A stretch of 64,000 nucleotides of DNA from Temnothorax longispinosus (lineage: Eukaryota; Arthropoda; Insecta; Hymenoptera; Formicidae): the NCBI RefSeq assembly GCF_030848805.1, contig NC_092358.1, positions 6,882,001-6,946,000 on the forward strand, in the 5' to 3' direction. This document shows, piece by piece, positions 26,201-38,868 of the stretch (position 1 is its first letter; every line of letters begins with the position of its first letter). Both the position numbers and the translations under genes were made by a program. The notes under the pieces are model-generated. The model saw only the letters and a list, made by a program, of their open reading frames with translations, was not told where the DNA came from and made no database searches.

Positions 26201-28544
26201 GATCTTGGCGCGCGAAACTTTTTCCTTCGAGTCGTTTCCCGTTCGGATAAATAGAGTGTAGTGACATGAAGTTTACGCGACAAATCGCGAAACTTTATCT
26301 GCATCTTTATGCACAGGCTATATTTCTGAGTGACATCGAGAAGAAAGCTTCCTCCGTTTTTATTAATACTCGGAGTAAATATTTCTTTAATTAAAATCTT
26401 GATTTTAATAATTCACGCTTTAAATTATGATATTTACTTAGAATTAGAAAGAAGTAAAAATTATTATATGGAAAGAAGGAACGAAGGAAAAACACGTTTA
26501 ATCACTTATTATATTACATGAACTATTACAACATTTGTTAAAATGTTTGATTTTTGTTCATTCACTTTATGTGCGACACCAAATAAATCTTCTGCAAAGA
26601 GATTTATTTTTAACTCGATATTTTATGGCTGTATTTGTTAGAGAAAGAATGGAACAGATATCGGCATTTCCGAAACGATCTCAAGCATTCTTTATAGGTT
26701 TTCGGGGAACACTCCAAATTCAACTGCGATTGATCGAGAGTAGATTCCTCCCCGAGTGCAAACTCAGCATCAGGCTTTTTCTAAAACATAAGTAAATCTG
26801 TGACGTTCATTTTGAATCACCTTACTAATATAATATTAGAAAATTATCTTATAGTAGATCAAATTATCTTATAAATTGTCTTATATTAGACTTAGTTAGT
26901 TTTTTAGATTTAAGTTAACATTTTTTAGGAATTATTTAAGTTTTATCAGTATTTAATATTTTATATTTTTTAATCTTTGCTTCTTTAAATTCTATATGAA
27001 ATATTATATCAGATATCTGAAAACTTTTGAACATTTAAAGTATTTTTCTGATAGAATGTCATTATAAATGAATGTATATCTATTTTAGCCAAATTAGGAT
27101 CATTAATAAATTCAGCAAAATCGATTTCTCTTAACAAAATTAAAAAATTTGGATCAATCAAAGCTAACTATAATTGAAAGTATCTTATTTAAAATGTAGA
27201 ACGTAAAACGTGAAATATTAAAATTGACGGTACATGAAATATTAACGAAGTTTAAATGTTAATCAGATCTGTCTTAAAATGAAGTGCTCGCCTCAAAATT
27301 AGGACACACATATTGCGATAAACGAGGAATGTTTATCGCAGATAGATAATAGGTCGGTCTCCTCACTCTCTTCGGATCGAATGCAATTTTACGAGTGCGG
27401 CAATTTTGTCATCCACGCTATTGCGTGTACCGACGTATTTGAGGCATTATACGGGAGCGAGGATGCAACGAGAGGAGATTCTTGCCATGAATTATTGCAT
27501 TACCGTGTGCCTTGATTGCTACTCACTCACTTACTCACCCATCCTCTCTCTCTCTCTCTCTGTCGCGCGCGGAGAGGAGCCACCGGGGTGCATACGGGGC
27601 GCCTGATGTCGCAAAAGTCTCGACTAATGCACTTAATTGAAGCTAGAGCCGCCGCATTATGCACCTCCGTTCGCCATTAACGAGCTGTTTCATGCAATCT
27701 CACTGAGCCATCGCCCGCGATCAGGCACTCGGCTGAATAATTCTGTCGAAATTCTCTGCATACTTTGTGCATTTTTGGTGATTCATAAATACGCTGTGCA
27801 TCTTGCAAAGGAAATGAAACAAAAACTTCAAGAATTTTGCTAAATACGTCGAAACTTCATTAAGAAAATGATATTTTAATAAATTACATATATATAGTAT
27901 ATAGTATACTGATATATATATGATAAAAGAGCTATGCTCTTGCGTTACGCTAAATGTAACCATCTAATCTCGAAATTTGTTTTATACAGACGATTAGATG
28001 ATGTTTGGCTGTAAATAGGCAAAGACAGTTTTTAGTACGCAATCTATACTGTTCTTGAAGAAATGATAGAAGTCATAGTCTTCATTTCTTTAAACAGTTT
28101 ACCAAGCAAAGTATTGATTTAATCATTAAAGGATTATTATATTACGTACCATTTACTGACGACTTGTTGACTTTTATATAAGTTGGGCATGCACTTATTT
28201 ACATTTTAGCGAGCTTGTCAGCTTATTAAACGAACAATTAGCGGAGATTACACAAATGTAAAGAACTTACTTGTTTTGCATTTAACAATTCATTTATAGT
28301 CAGAGTTGGCTTATCAATAGATCGCGTTTTCATCAACCCCTCAAGCTAAAGCGTCATTAGATTATTCTCATCCGACTTATCCGAGGTAGAACTGCTCTGC
28401 AGGCGATTGTTTCGCTTGTAGAAATCACGGTACGGTTCACGGTATCGTTATTTGACGTATGTCACGCGAGTAATCCCGATCGAGAGAGATTGCTCCGATA
28501 TGCAACCAGCCACTGACCCCTTTCATCCTGTCTGTCGTTTCCAG

Positions 28545-28668
28545 GTTGGCAGCAGCGCAAGAGGCGGCACAAAGGGACCCTGGATACGCGAGTCAGTATT
28601 ACGGGAGAAGGTCGAGGTTGACCGGATTGAGGAGTGGTCTCGGTGACTGGACTAGCTTCGGAGGGGAG
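28545..28668 (+). CDS. cac: cac exon: N-terminal cytoplasmic segment (or 5'UTR)
   Basis: Acceptor TTCCAG and donor GTAAGG bound 124 nt. In the frame continuous with the next exon it reads LAAAQEAAQRDPGY...SGLGDWTSFGGE (41 residues, no stop), leading through VPGLVD to the Met at 29204. That continuity supports a cytoplasmic N-terminal extension upstream of the Drosophila-like start. Entry needs a phase-2 upstream exon that I could not identify with confidence. If the 2394-2426 exon is joined directly, this exon is read in another frame that stops at 28646, and translation would begin at 29204. Confidence 0.65.
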
Positions 28669-31600
28669 GTAAGGTGACAATTGCCGATTATCGCCTTTGT
28701 TTCCGTTATCCTCCGACACGAAATGCCGTGATCGTTCGTCTAAATCCTGCAGCCCGTGACGTGGCTTTAGTCTTCATCGGAGAATCAATCATCTAACGTC
28801 TCTGCAGTTGTGCAATTTCTCCCCCGAGCGATCTCCTCGCCGCTTATTGCTTGGGAAGTTGCTTGAAAAGCAAGCTTTATTTCGATGGCTTTGGTCGGGT
28901 CTAGAATTTGAACGCAAACTCAAAAGATATTTCAAAATCGTGGATCGTTAGAAACGTACCTACTTAACGATACCATCAGCGATAAGATTAAAGTGACTAA
29001 GAAACTGTTTTAAGTACACACTTTCAGTGTAAATTGTATTACATGTCACTTTTAAATGTATGAGTATATGGTACATTACTTTTTTAAAATTTTAATTCAC
29101 TTTGTACGCGCTGTTATTAGCCTGCTATTGAAAGGCCATCGTGTTTTCGGAGTTTTGTTTGAGCAGAACACCGGCGCTTTTTCAGGTACCTGGTCTGGTG
29201 GACATGGCGCCAGGCCGGGATCAGGGTGGAGGGGCGGGTGGCGGTGGGGGAGGCGGCAAGGGCACCACATCGTTGTTCATCCTTTCGGAGGATAATTGCA
29301 TACGGAAGCACACGCGCTTCATCATCGAGTGGCCGCCCTTCGAGTACGCCGTCCTGCTCACCATCATCGCCAATTGCGTGGTCCTCGCCCTCGAAGAGCA
29401 CCTGCCGAACAAGGACAAGACCATACTCGCACAGAGTCTCGAGTCCACGGAGATCTACTTCCTCGGGATCTTCTGCGTCGAGGCGAGCCTCAAGATCCTC
29501 GCCCTCGGCTTCGTCCTCCACCGCGGCTCCTATCTGCGCAACATCTGGAACATCATGGACTTCTTCGTCGTGGTGACCGGGTGAGAGTCGAACGCTTATT
29601 TGTCAGTAAAGTCTCTTCCTTCGTCCACTTCCGTTTTTTCACTTTTCATTCCCGGTTTCCTCCCACGGATCTTCTATCAGCGATCTTCAAATATTTCACG
29701 TGTTTTTGGAGAAAGAAGCTTCCTGAAATTGTCAATTCTTTTTATTGATTAATTATTGAAGATCCCGTAAAATAATATTATCACGATATTCACATGAGAG
29801 AGTAAGCGACTTTTCTATTTGAACTTAGCATATCGTTGCATACTACTACATACATTTACCATTACTTACATAAATATAGGACAGATCATTAATATTGATT
29901 ATTCAAGAGAGACAAACATTGTTTCACCCATTAATTAATTTGCGGTCGAAGCGAGCGACAAAATAAACCTCTTTCCCTAATTACATCCTTATGAGGAAAC
30001 AAGATGTTGGAGGAATCGGTTCGACTAACATTGCTAAACGAGACGCTCTATGCCTTGCAGGCATAATTAGTAACTTGTATCTAATATAGCGGGATTTTGA
30101 CGTATTCTGAAATCTACGTGATAAGGGAAAGCGATGGAAAGTATTTTATCTTTTTCTTTAAAAATTGATGTATTATTGCATTAGAAATTAGCCGCATATA
30201 TGATTTTATATAACTAATTTATTAAAAACCGATATATGAGCGCTGTTTGATCAAACGTAGTTATTACCGTTATAATCTTTTGGAAAATTTTGCTACACTG
30301 GCAACGCAGTCCGGAAACTGGTTTCTCCAGCCGTAGGAATTAAGGAAAAACACGCCGATCGCCATATCCGTTGGTCAGATAGATTCTAGAGTGATCCTTG
30401 GATTAGGTCGATGACCGTGTTCGCCGAAACAAACGTGGACGTCGACCTGCGTATGCTACGTTCCTTCAGGGTCCTCAGACCGCTAAAGCTGGTTTCGAAA
30501 ATTCCAAGTGAGTCAGTCAGAGTTCTGCGAAAGAAACAGCAGCGACTTAACAAACACCCAAAGAAAGAAACTCCTGCCAGTAACAAGTCGAGCTAACAAG
30601 TCGAGCAGCAAATGACCCAGCTCTCCGCTCCCCCTTTCAACCCCCCCTGTCCACATTGTGTCTCCTGGCAATCTGTGTGCGGTTCTCAATAGTTTACAAA
30701 CATAGTTTTAATGTCTCTCCGACGCCGAAACTTAGCTCGATCCCTTCAGTTTCGGCCGATTCCGCTGCTTTAGTTATAACCCGGTACGACGTCTAGTTTC
30801 GGCAAGCGAGAGCAGCATTGACTTGTCTATATATATATATCTATACATTATTACATAGTTCACGTCCTTCTGGCCTCCTGCGTTAGTTTTCTACTTGCGT
30901 AATATGACGTCGTACGTTTTTACTAACCTTCGCTTAAAGGCTATGGGTGTCTTAGATCAGTTGACAAAGTTAGAGTTGATGATGGGTAAAGCTAGCTCAG
31001 TTGATCGATATTTGTTGGATAATATATAATTTGTATGTATATTTATATATACAGTTATATATATATATATATATATGAATTCTCTCTGTGTGCCTACACG
31101 TTGTGTTTCTAAGTATCTCGTCTAGATATATATTCTACATTCTTCATAGAAGGATTTGCGTGAACTAGCGATTAGATTTTATGACCAGTTTAGATCTATG
31201 CAATTTGATACATATACATTTCAAATTCAAAAAATGCACAGTTACACACAAGGACACCGTTCACATAAATAAAGATTCTTTGAGAAAAATGTGAAATTTA
31301 CATATATACAATAATTAAATTTTTGTGCATAACACATAAACTATTTTGTATGATATTAAGTTTGTTTAATTAAATTTTTGCTGATAGACAGTGACATAAA
31401 GAATTATATTTTTTTAAAACGATAACAATCACAAGATAACTGTTGCATAGTTATGTTTTCTTGCAACAATATAGAAGATAGGTGAAATAACACGTTAGTT
31501 TTTCTTATATTTTCTAGACATTTTATAATGATTCTAATTCGTTCTGTATGCGTAGAAAAATAAACACGTAGAAAGCAGTCTAAACGCTGTTAGTCGCCAA

Positions 31601-34600
31601 GTTAAGATTGAAATTATTCTCTCTAAATGTTAGGATGTAATTTGAATCGTGTCTGTGTGAAAAGAAATCTATTTATTAATCAGTAGCTGGTATTTCGAGA
31701 GTATGCTTTCTTTTTGGAATAAAACGATAACGATTTGGTGGTCAATCGTCTCCAATTTCGTACGCCGAGGATGCGCACTCACAAACAAGTGGACTTACGA
31801 ATAAGGAAAAAAAGAGAAAACACACACACGCACACAGATGTAATGACCCACAGGGTATATTTAGCGATTAGCTATTTTTAGCTGCAGTTGCGCTAAATAA
31901 TAGAGCCGACTATACATTGTTAAATGGATACGTGTCCTAGAGCAGATAACGTGTTCAACAGCGAGCCCTTTATTTGTTAAAATCCGTTCCCTTAGAAATT
32001 CACGACACAGACCGAATGGTTGCTTTGCGACTCATAATTCTAGAAGATGATCGTCCTCTCCCAATTTCCATACTAGGACTAGCTCTTTTCGCTTCTACCG
32101 ATGTTATCACAAGCTAGCCAGTTTTTCATTTATTGACAATTATCGTCATTAGCGTGATTCACAGTGGAGATTTTCCATTTGCTATTTATAGCACAACATG
32201 GTTCAATTGTCATTTTAATGGAGAAGAATTCGCGTTCGTGAAGTTATAATTAAAGGCATTTAGTTGTTGCAGAAATCTAGTTTTTATTTTATAATCTTCA
32301 ATACTTATGCAATTCATTTTCAAAATTGAAATAAATCTCTTTCTCCGGTTCTATTTTCAGAATTAGAAAGAATTTAGCACTGAAAGTTGCTGTGAAACAT
32401 TTTTAGTATTAGATTTGATTCTCATATGTTTCTTTATGTAGAATTGACAAAAGAAAAAACAAAGAAAAAGAATCATCTATAGCACTGACTGTCCTTTTTT
32501 GGGGATCATTTTAATATTCAAAATTTATAAATTTATTAAAAATTCTCTGGAGTTTATTAAAATTGGAGAATATCATGAAAAAAATAGTTTTAAACTTTCG
32601 AATTCACTGTCTAGCAGTGTGGAAAAGATCAAACAGCTTTATATAATATCTTTTCTCTGGATTGAGGCGAATCTTTTCGAAAAGCTTCTGCTATTGGCGA
32701 GAGTCAGAAATAGATAAGTGGCGGTCGATGACCGTACGGCGAACTGATATCTTCGAGAAACTAGCGCCGCGAGTTCACGTGTGATTATAGCCACTATCAC
32801 TAGCTCGTTCCAGCGTTTCACATTCTCCTAGACCTAGATATACAGTATTTTACATAGTCTAGAGAGTGTACGTACGTACATAGATACGTTTACACTTATA
32901 CATTGATCCTACCCCTTCGCGGTGCTCTTTTCAGTAGAACATTGCCCTATCTCATCGGATCATTTATTTTTGAACATAACAAGTTTGATAAAATAGTGGA
33001 GAATATATTCCTTCAGACATATCTCAAAAATCAATAATTCACAATATTATTTAGTTATTTTTACGATTTAAAATTAGTATTGCATATCGAGATATTTGAA
33101 TAATATTTCTTTAAAAATATCATATTAAAATAAATAAAAATAAAGCCGCAGATTATATAATTTCCTTCAAATTGAGATTTATATATTAAAGAACATAGGA
33201 AACACTCGGAAAAATAGAATTAGATATTTGCTTAACAATAAACTCCCCCCTTTCTTTAAATGTCTTTCAACTCTTTAAACATGTACATTTTTTATATTAA
33301 GTATTTGACCTTTCTGTTAAATTATAAGGTCCATTTGGGATTCACGGGCAGAGATTGTCTGCTATAGATATAGCTATTTATATCCATTTTGCGCTCAAAG
33401 TTTAATTCATCAGAGTTCTTTTGATCTTCCACATACAAAAAATTCCATCCGATCGTCCCGATAGCATTATCTTCCCGGGCTAGGCTAGAGAGAACGCTAG
33501 TTAACCATCTAGTGGACGTAGTATAAGTACTTAATTATTAGTATAATAGAGTAGTAAGTAGTAAAGTATGGCGGGGTGTGTGTGTTTTTGGGGCAGGATC
33601 ATTACGTCGTTGTCGCAAGGCATACACCTGGAGATGGATCTGCGCACGTTGCGTGCGATACGCGTGTTGCGACCGCTCAAACTTGTCTCCGGCATACCGA
33701 GTGAGTAGCGCACCAGAGTACAGATTGGAAAGCGATCGAATTTTTTTTGGGACTCGAGGCTGCTCGGCTCGAGGAAAACCAAAGAGGTCTCACGTTGGCG
33801 GGAGAATTGTAAACGAGATTCCGTGAGACCGTCGTAAATAGCGCGTCGAAATAGATGCTCGTATTCACACCTTGAACCTAGCGTCAAAAGTTGTTTCTAA
33901 AGTTTATTATTTAAATGAAGCTTACATTTGTTTTGAGCGTGTTAATTGCACACGATCATTAAATTATCGAGTGTACAATACAAAATTACATTATTGAGTG
34001 TACTTTTTACATTAGCGATACTAGACGAAGGTGTGAGCGCGGGCTAAGAGCACGTTTAGCGCTGTTTCAGTTTATTCATGTATTCTATTGCTATCACATG
34101 TTATGAATAATAAAAATATCAGTTCGAAAAATGTTTCAAATGTGAAATATCACTTTCGGATGATTACCACTTGGCGCTAAACGTGCGACAAAAATGCGCT
34201 CTCGTTGCTCGAGGAAATTTACTTGATAATGAATAATGGATGCTTACGACTCGAAACTTTGCCGTGTCTGGGATTTGGGTACCTCGAAGATCGAGTACGA
34301 TCCGCCGTCGAGAATTACTTATTTCTTGAATAGTAGCTACATAGATTTGAGAGGGAGCGAATTAACAGATATATGAAGTCAAGTAGATCAGAGTTAGATC
34401 ACATTTAATCGCAGATATATTTATCTATCGCCTGTAGAATGCTTTCTATCGAATTAGCTCGATCATTCGTTTTATGTTAGTAGTATTGCTTAAATAGCTA
34501 CTACTGAGAGCTCGATGTTGTATTTAGATGCGGCGGAGGTATCCTAATCCTTATTGTCAGATGCAGGATCATTTCGAGTGGCAACAAATGCATATTTTTT

Positions 34601-37600
34601 AAAAATTAATTTAAAATTAATTTTGAGTTCTAAAATTTAAAATAATTTTTTTGAGAGTATTATAAAATCTAGATAATGATCTTTTTAACAATTGTAAATC
34701 ATTATTATAATTACCATGAAACAGATAAAATATCCTATTTTTTGCTACAAGCTGATTTTGTGGCTTTCAACAAATATTAATCTTGTGTGTTTATTATACA
34801 AAAAATCAAAATTGCATCACGTGCAATTTCTCGAGCAATGAGCAACGACAATAATGCACGGAAGTTATATCGAGTATAGAATTCCATATCGATCTCGTAG
34901 GAACGGTGGTTGGGCCTAATTACTCCTCGGTGATTTTTTTGCGAACAGGTCTTCAGGTGGTGCTCAAGTCTATCATCAAAGCAATGGCGCCGCTTTTGCA
35001 GATCGGCTTGCTGGTACTCTTCGCCATCGTGATATTCGCCATCATCGGCCTCGAGTTTTATTCGGGAACCCTGCATAAAACATGTTACAGTGTAGAGGAC
35101 ATCAGTGAGTGTATTCGAAGGTTCAGCCTTCTAGAAATTTTTGGTCAAACTATACTGCTTACAATATTGCTTGCTTTATTTTATGTATCTTTTACCACAC
35201 AAACGATTGAAAGAAAGATCTGCGAAAACCTTTAAGTGTATGAAAATATAATTTGTGTTTATGATTATTTAGAAAAAAAAATATATATATGTTTTAATCT
35301 TTGGGCTCCTCAGGCCCATCTTCGCGTTAATATACTTGAGATGTTTTACAATGTTGGACGTTGCAGGTATAATCGTAAAGGAGGGCGAGCAGCCGAGCCC
35401 GTGTAGCGCGGACAACAAAAATGATGCCCCGCCCGGGGCCCACGTGTGCAACGCGAACATCTCGACGTGCTTGGAACGCTGGGAGGGACCAAACTCGGGC
35501 ATCACCAGCTTCGATAACATCGGATTCGCCATGCTCACTGTCTTCCAGTGTATCACTATGGAGGGCTGGACTGCCATATTGTACTGGGTAAAGCAAGAAA
35601 TATGTTCTTCAGTGTTAAAAAGTTCTTTTCTCTCGTCCTCTTTCTATTTGTTACCGTACCTCTTTCTCTCTCTCTCTCTTTCTCTGTCTTTGCCTCTCTC
35701 ATTTTCTCGCTCGTTCTCCCCTTTTTCTGCTAAAAATTCGCCCTCCCGTTTATCGCGCACGATTTGTTTTAACGCAGTATCGTTACACGAAAGATAACAT
35801 TCTCAAATGTCTGTGTTCTATAGAATGATGTTGCCCAGTCACGCCTTTATTAACCGTTTCGCGATTTGAGTATCGTATTTTTGTATCAAACAATAATTCC
35901 TTCCCTCGTCAATTTACCCTTCTAGAAGAGAGAAAATAATTATCGTGTTATACCAAACTGTTTTAATATACGTGTACTTCCTTCCATCTGCTTCTAAATG
36001 TCTCTCTCTTTCGCAATTAATTGTTGATCAGTTTTCACTTCGATGTACTTATACATATATATGTTCGCCTCTTTTCTGTGTTCGGCGTTAGCCGAATTTG
36101 CCGGCTTTCGGGTTAAAGAATGCCTTGCGGAAACAGCTAACACTGACGTATATGTTCACCTTGCTCAGTATAACATTGTCAATTCCAGCCCTCTTTTCTC
36201 GATGTTTCAATATTCGATGTTAATCCTACCTCTTATTGTGCTTGACCCTTTCGTGACAGAATTAAATTTCTTTAGCTCTCTTAGAAATAGAATTAAGTAA
36301 AAATTTTTAGTCTTTTAGCGCTAGAATAACGAGTTAAATGCGTAATTTGTAAAGAAGAAGCGCGGAACACATTCCTCCTGCTGATCACGAAAGGGTTAAT
36401 GTTCAGTCGATGGATCACGGAGGAGAGATTTTAAAATATTTTATTGTTATATTTCACTGTAAACAACAGATTATCTCAAAACCCTTCGACGTAACTCCAC
36501 CGGCTGTAACACTAATCGTTATTTGTTTACCGAGATTTCGAAAAAAAAAATCTTCGATTGCCTCAATCAATTTTTGTAATAGGGTAGCCCGCGGTAAAAT
36601 GTCAGTCGGAAGAAAATGCCATGTTTCGAAACTACTTAAACATTTTCTATAAAAATAAAGATATAGTATAGTTTTTAAATTGTAATTTCTACAAAACAAA
36701 GATCTAGTATATTTAAACTGTAATTTCGACATATCTTAGTCTAACACGTCGCCTGCCTAGTTTTGTATATCTTATCGTTGTATATTACAGAATTCGTATT
36801 ATTATAATGATAAACTATTGTGTAATATGATTAAATAAGACTACATTTTCAAGAATACTACGTCGAACAGAGAATTTTATTTTACATTGTTATCTAGCTA
36901 TATATTATTATTATTCAAAATTTTACGTTAGATGGCATTTATTTTCTATAAGCGTTTAAAAAAATTTTAGTAATGCCACGGATGAGTACAATGGTAGTCG
37001 ACGTGTTAAATAACTGATAACTTATAGATTCTTCTTCGAGATAGCGAGTAGTGAGTAGAGAGATGTAGTGAGTAGTCTCAGGTCAGTCTAAAAAAAAAAT
37101 GGCATGTTTCTCTCGTATTCTTTTTCCACGGGTTACCCCCAGTAATACTGAAGTTTCATGAAGCCGACGTTGTCTTGCGTAAATGTGATCGGCAGATTTC
37201 CAATCTGCGAGATATTTTTTTTTAGATCAAATCTTTTCTTCATGTCGGATAAAATTCTTTGTGAGGGGAAATGAATATTATCGAATAACGATAAATAAAT
37301 TTGAGTCCTCACACTCGGACGATCACATTTATCACGTCGTGTTTGGCGCAGCGAGATTACAGTGCCAGTGCCTCTGTGTCGCATATAACGTTATTAATTA
37401 ATATACCTTCGGCTGTGTAACCGGTGCATATGTGTATATGCGACGTTGCTTTCTTTATACCGATTCTGATCGAATTTGCAGACAAATGATGCTATTGGCA
37501 GCACGTACAACTGGATTTACTTTATACCGTTAATCGTCCTCGGATCATTCTTCATGCTGAACTTAGTTCTTGGTGTCTTGAGCGGGTGAGTATGTCCCTT

Positions 37601-38819
37601 CTGACAGCATCCCGCGGCCCTTCCGCCCAGAGACAATTTCTGGAGTGACAATCCGGCAAGATCGCGAGGTCGATTACTTCAGAATGATTTTCTTTTCTCG
37701 TCAGGGAGTTTTCTAACGAAAGAACGCGCGTCGAACGGCGGGCAGCTTATCGGAAAGCAAAGAGCAAACGCCTCTTCACCACTGCGTTCAGTTCCTACTT
37801 AAAATGGATTACTCAAGCAGGTTTTCAATTAGCAGACGTTGCCTGACATTAGTGTGCAATGAACCGTATTCTGTTAGCGTGTTTAGCACAACTGTCATGA
37901 TCATAAATATAAAATAAATACAATGATTAGTCAATAATCTTAAATATTATTTATTTCTTTTATTAGAAAAATTTACTATGAGTTTCTTAATTTGTAAATT
38001 ACGGTTATCGTATATAATATTGTGCTTTTTGATGAGTGTGAAAAAAATTCAGAATTGTACAATGCTGAATACGCGATGAGAATACGATGTAAATTGTATA
38101 TTTAGAAATATGAATTTTTAGACATTGGCTCGTCTATTTAATTAATGCTAGATATTTCAAATATTTGATTAAATGAAAATAACGCGTATGCAAGAGAGTA
38201 ATTAATAATAATAAATCCATCATAATCCCGAGTATGGCTCCCATGGCGGCGTAAGCTAGTTTTGAAAGAATCTACGGAAGAGTATCTCGCAAAGAAAAAT
38301 ATCATTTCTTTTTTAATACTCCCAATGGCATTCTCCTTAAACGAGTAAATATTGTTGACTTATTAAACAAGGCAGTATCGCTAGAATATTAACGGCGGAA
38401 TGCCAGAAAGTCCTCCGCTAAACTTAGCTTTTATGCTCCTGAGTAAGCTGCCATGTCATCTGTATCACGCTTGTAGAGAGTTTGCGAAGGAGAGAGAGAA
38501 GGTGGAGAACCGGCAGACCTTCCTGAAGTTGCGAAGACAGCAGCAGCTTGAGCGCGAACTGAATTGTTATCTCAATTGGATCTGCAAAGCAGGTTAGATC
38601 AATCGCTGTAGAAAAAAAACATGTGAATTAAAATGGATTGAACAGGAATTTATTTTGCGAAAATCTTAATTGTAGTTTTTAAAGAAGATATGAAGCAAAT
38701 AACACGGAATTTCAAAACCTATTCTAACCTGAAGAATAAAGCTAAAAACAGACGAAAAAATTAATTGTGCAATAAATGCACTCTATATTTTACTACCTGA
38801 TTAAAAATTAAATTTCTCA

Positions 38820-38868
<49 letters not shown>

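Larger units (their letters stand above)
2427..28544 (+). other. cac: Intron 1 of cac (about 26 kb), mostly AT-rich non-coding DNA
   Basis: Bounded by GTGAGT at 2427 and TTCCAG at 28539-28544. Most is AT-rich with frequent stops in all frames. Separate entries cover the MITE, the tandem duplication, the GC-rich islands and the microsatellites. Open frames of 60-110 codons inside (for example near 8088, 14105, 17509 and 20182) have no recognisable protein motif. Long first introns of channel genes often hold enhancers and alternative promoters; the islands near 7.5, 21.9 and 23.2 kb are the best candidates. Confidence 0.6.

Noticed and set aside
29117..29521. 134-codon - strand frame opposite the repeat I exon
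   Set aside because: Shadow of the conserved IS1-IS3 coding sequence.
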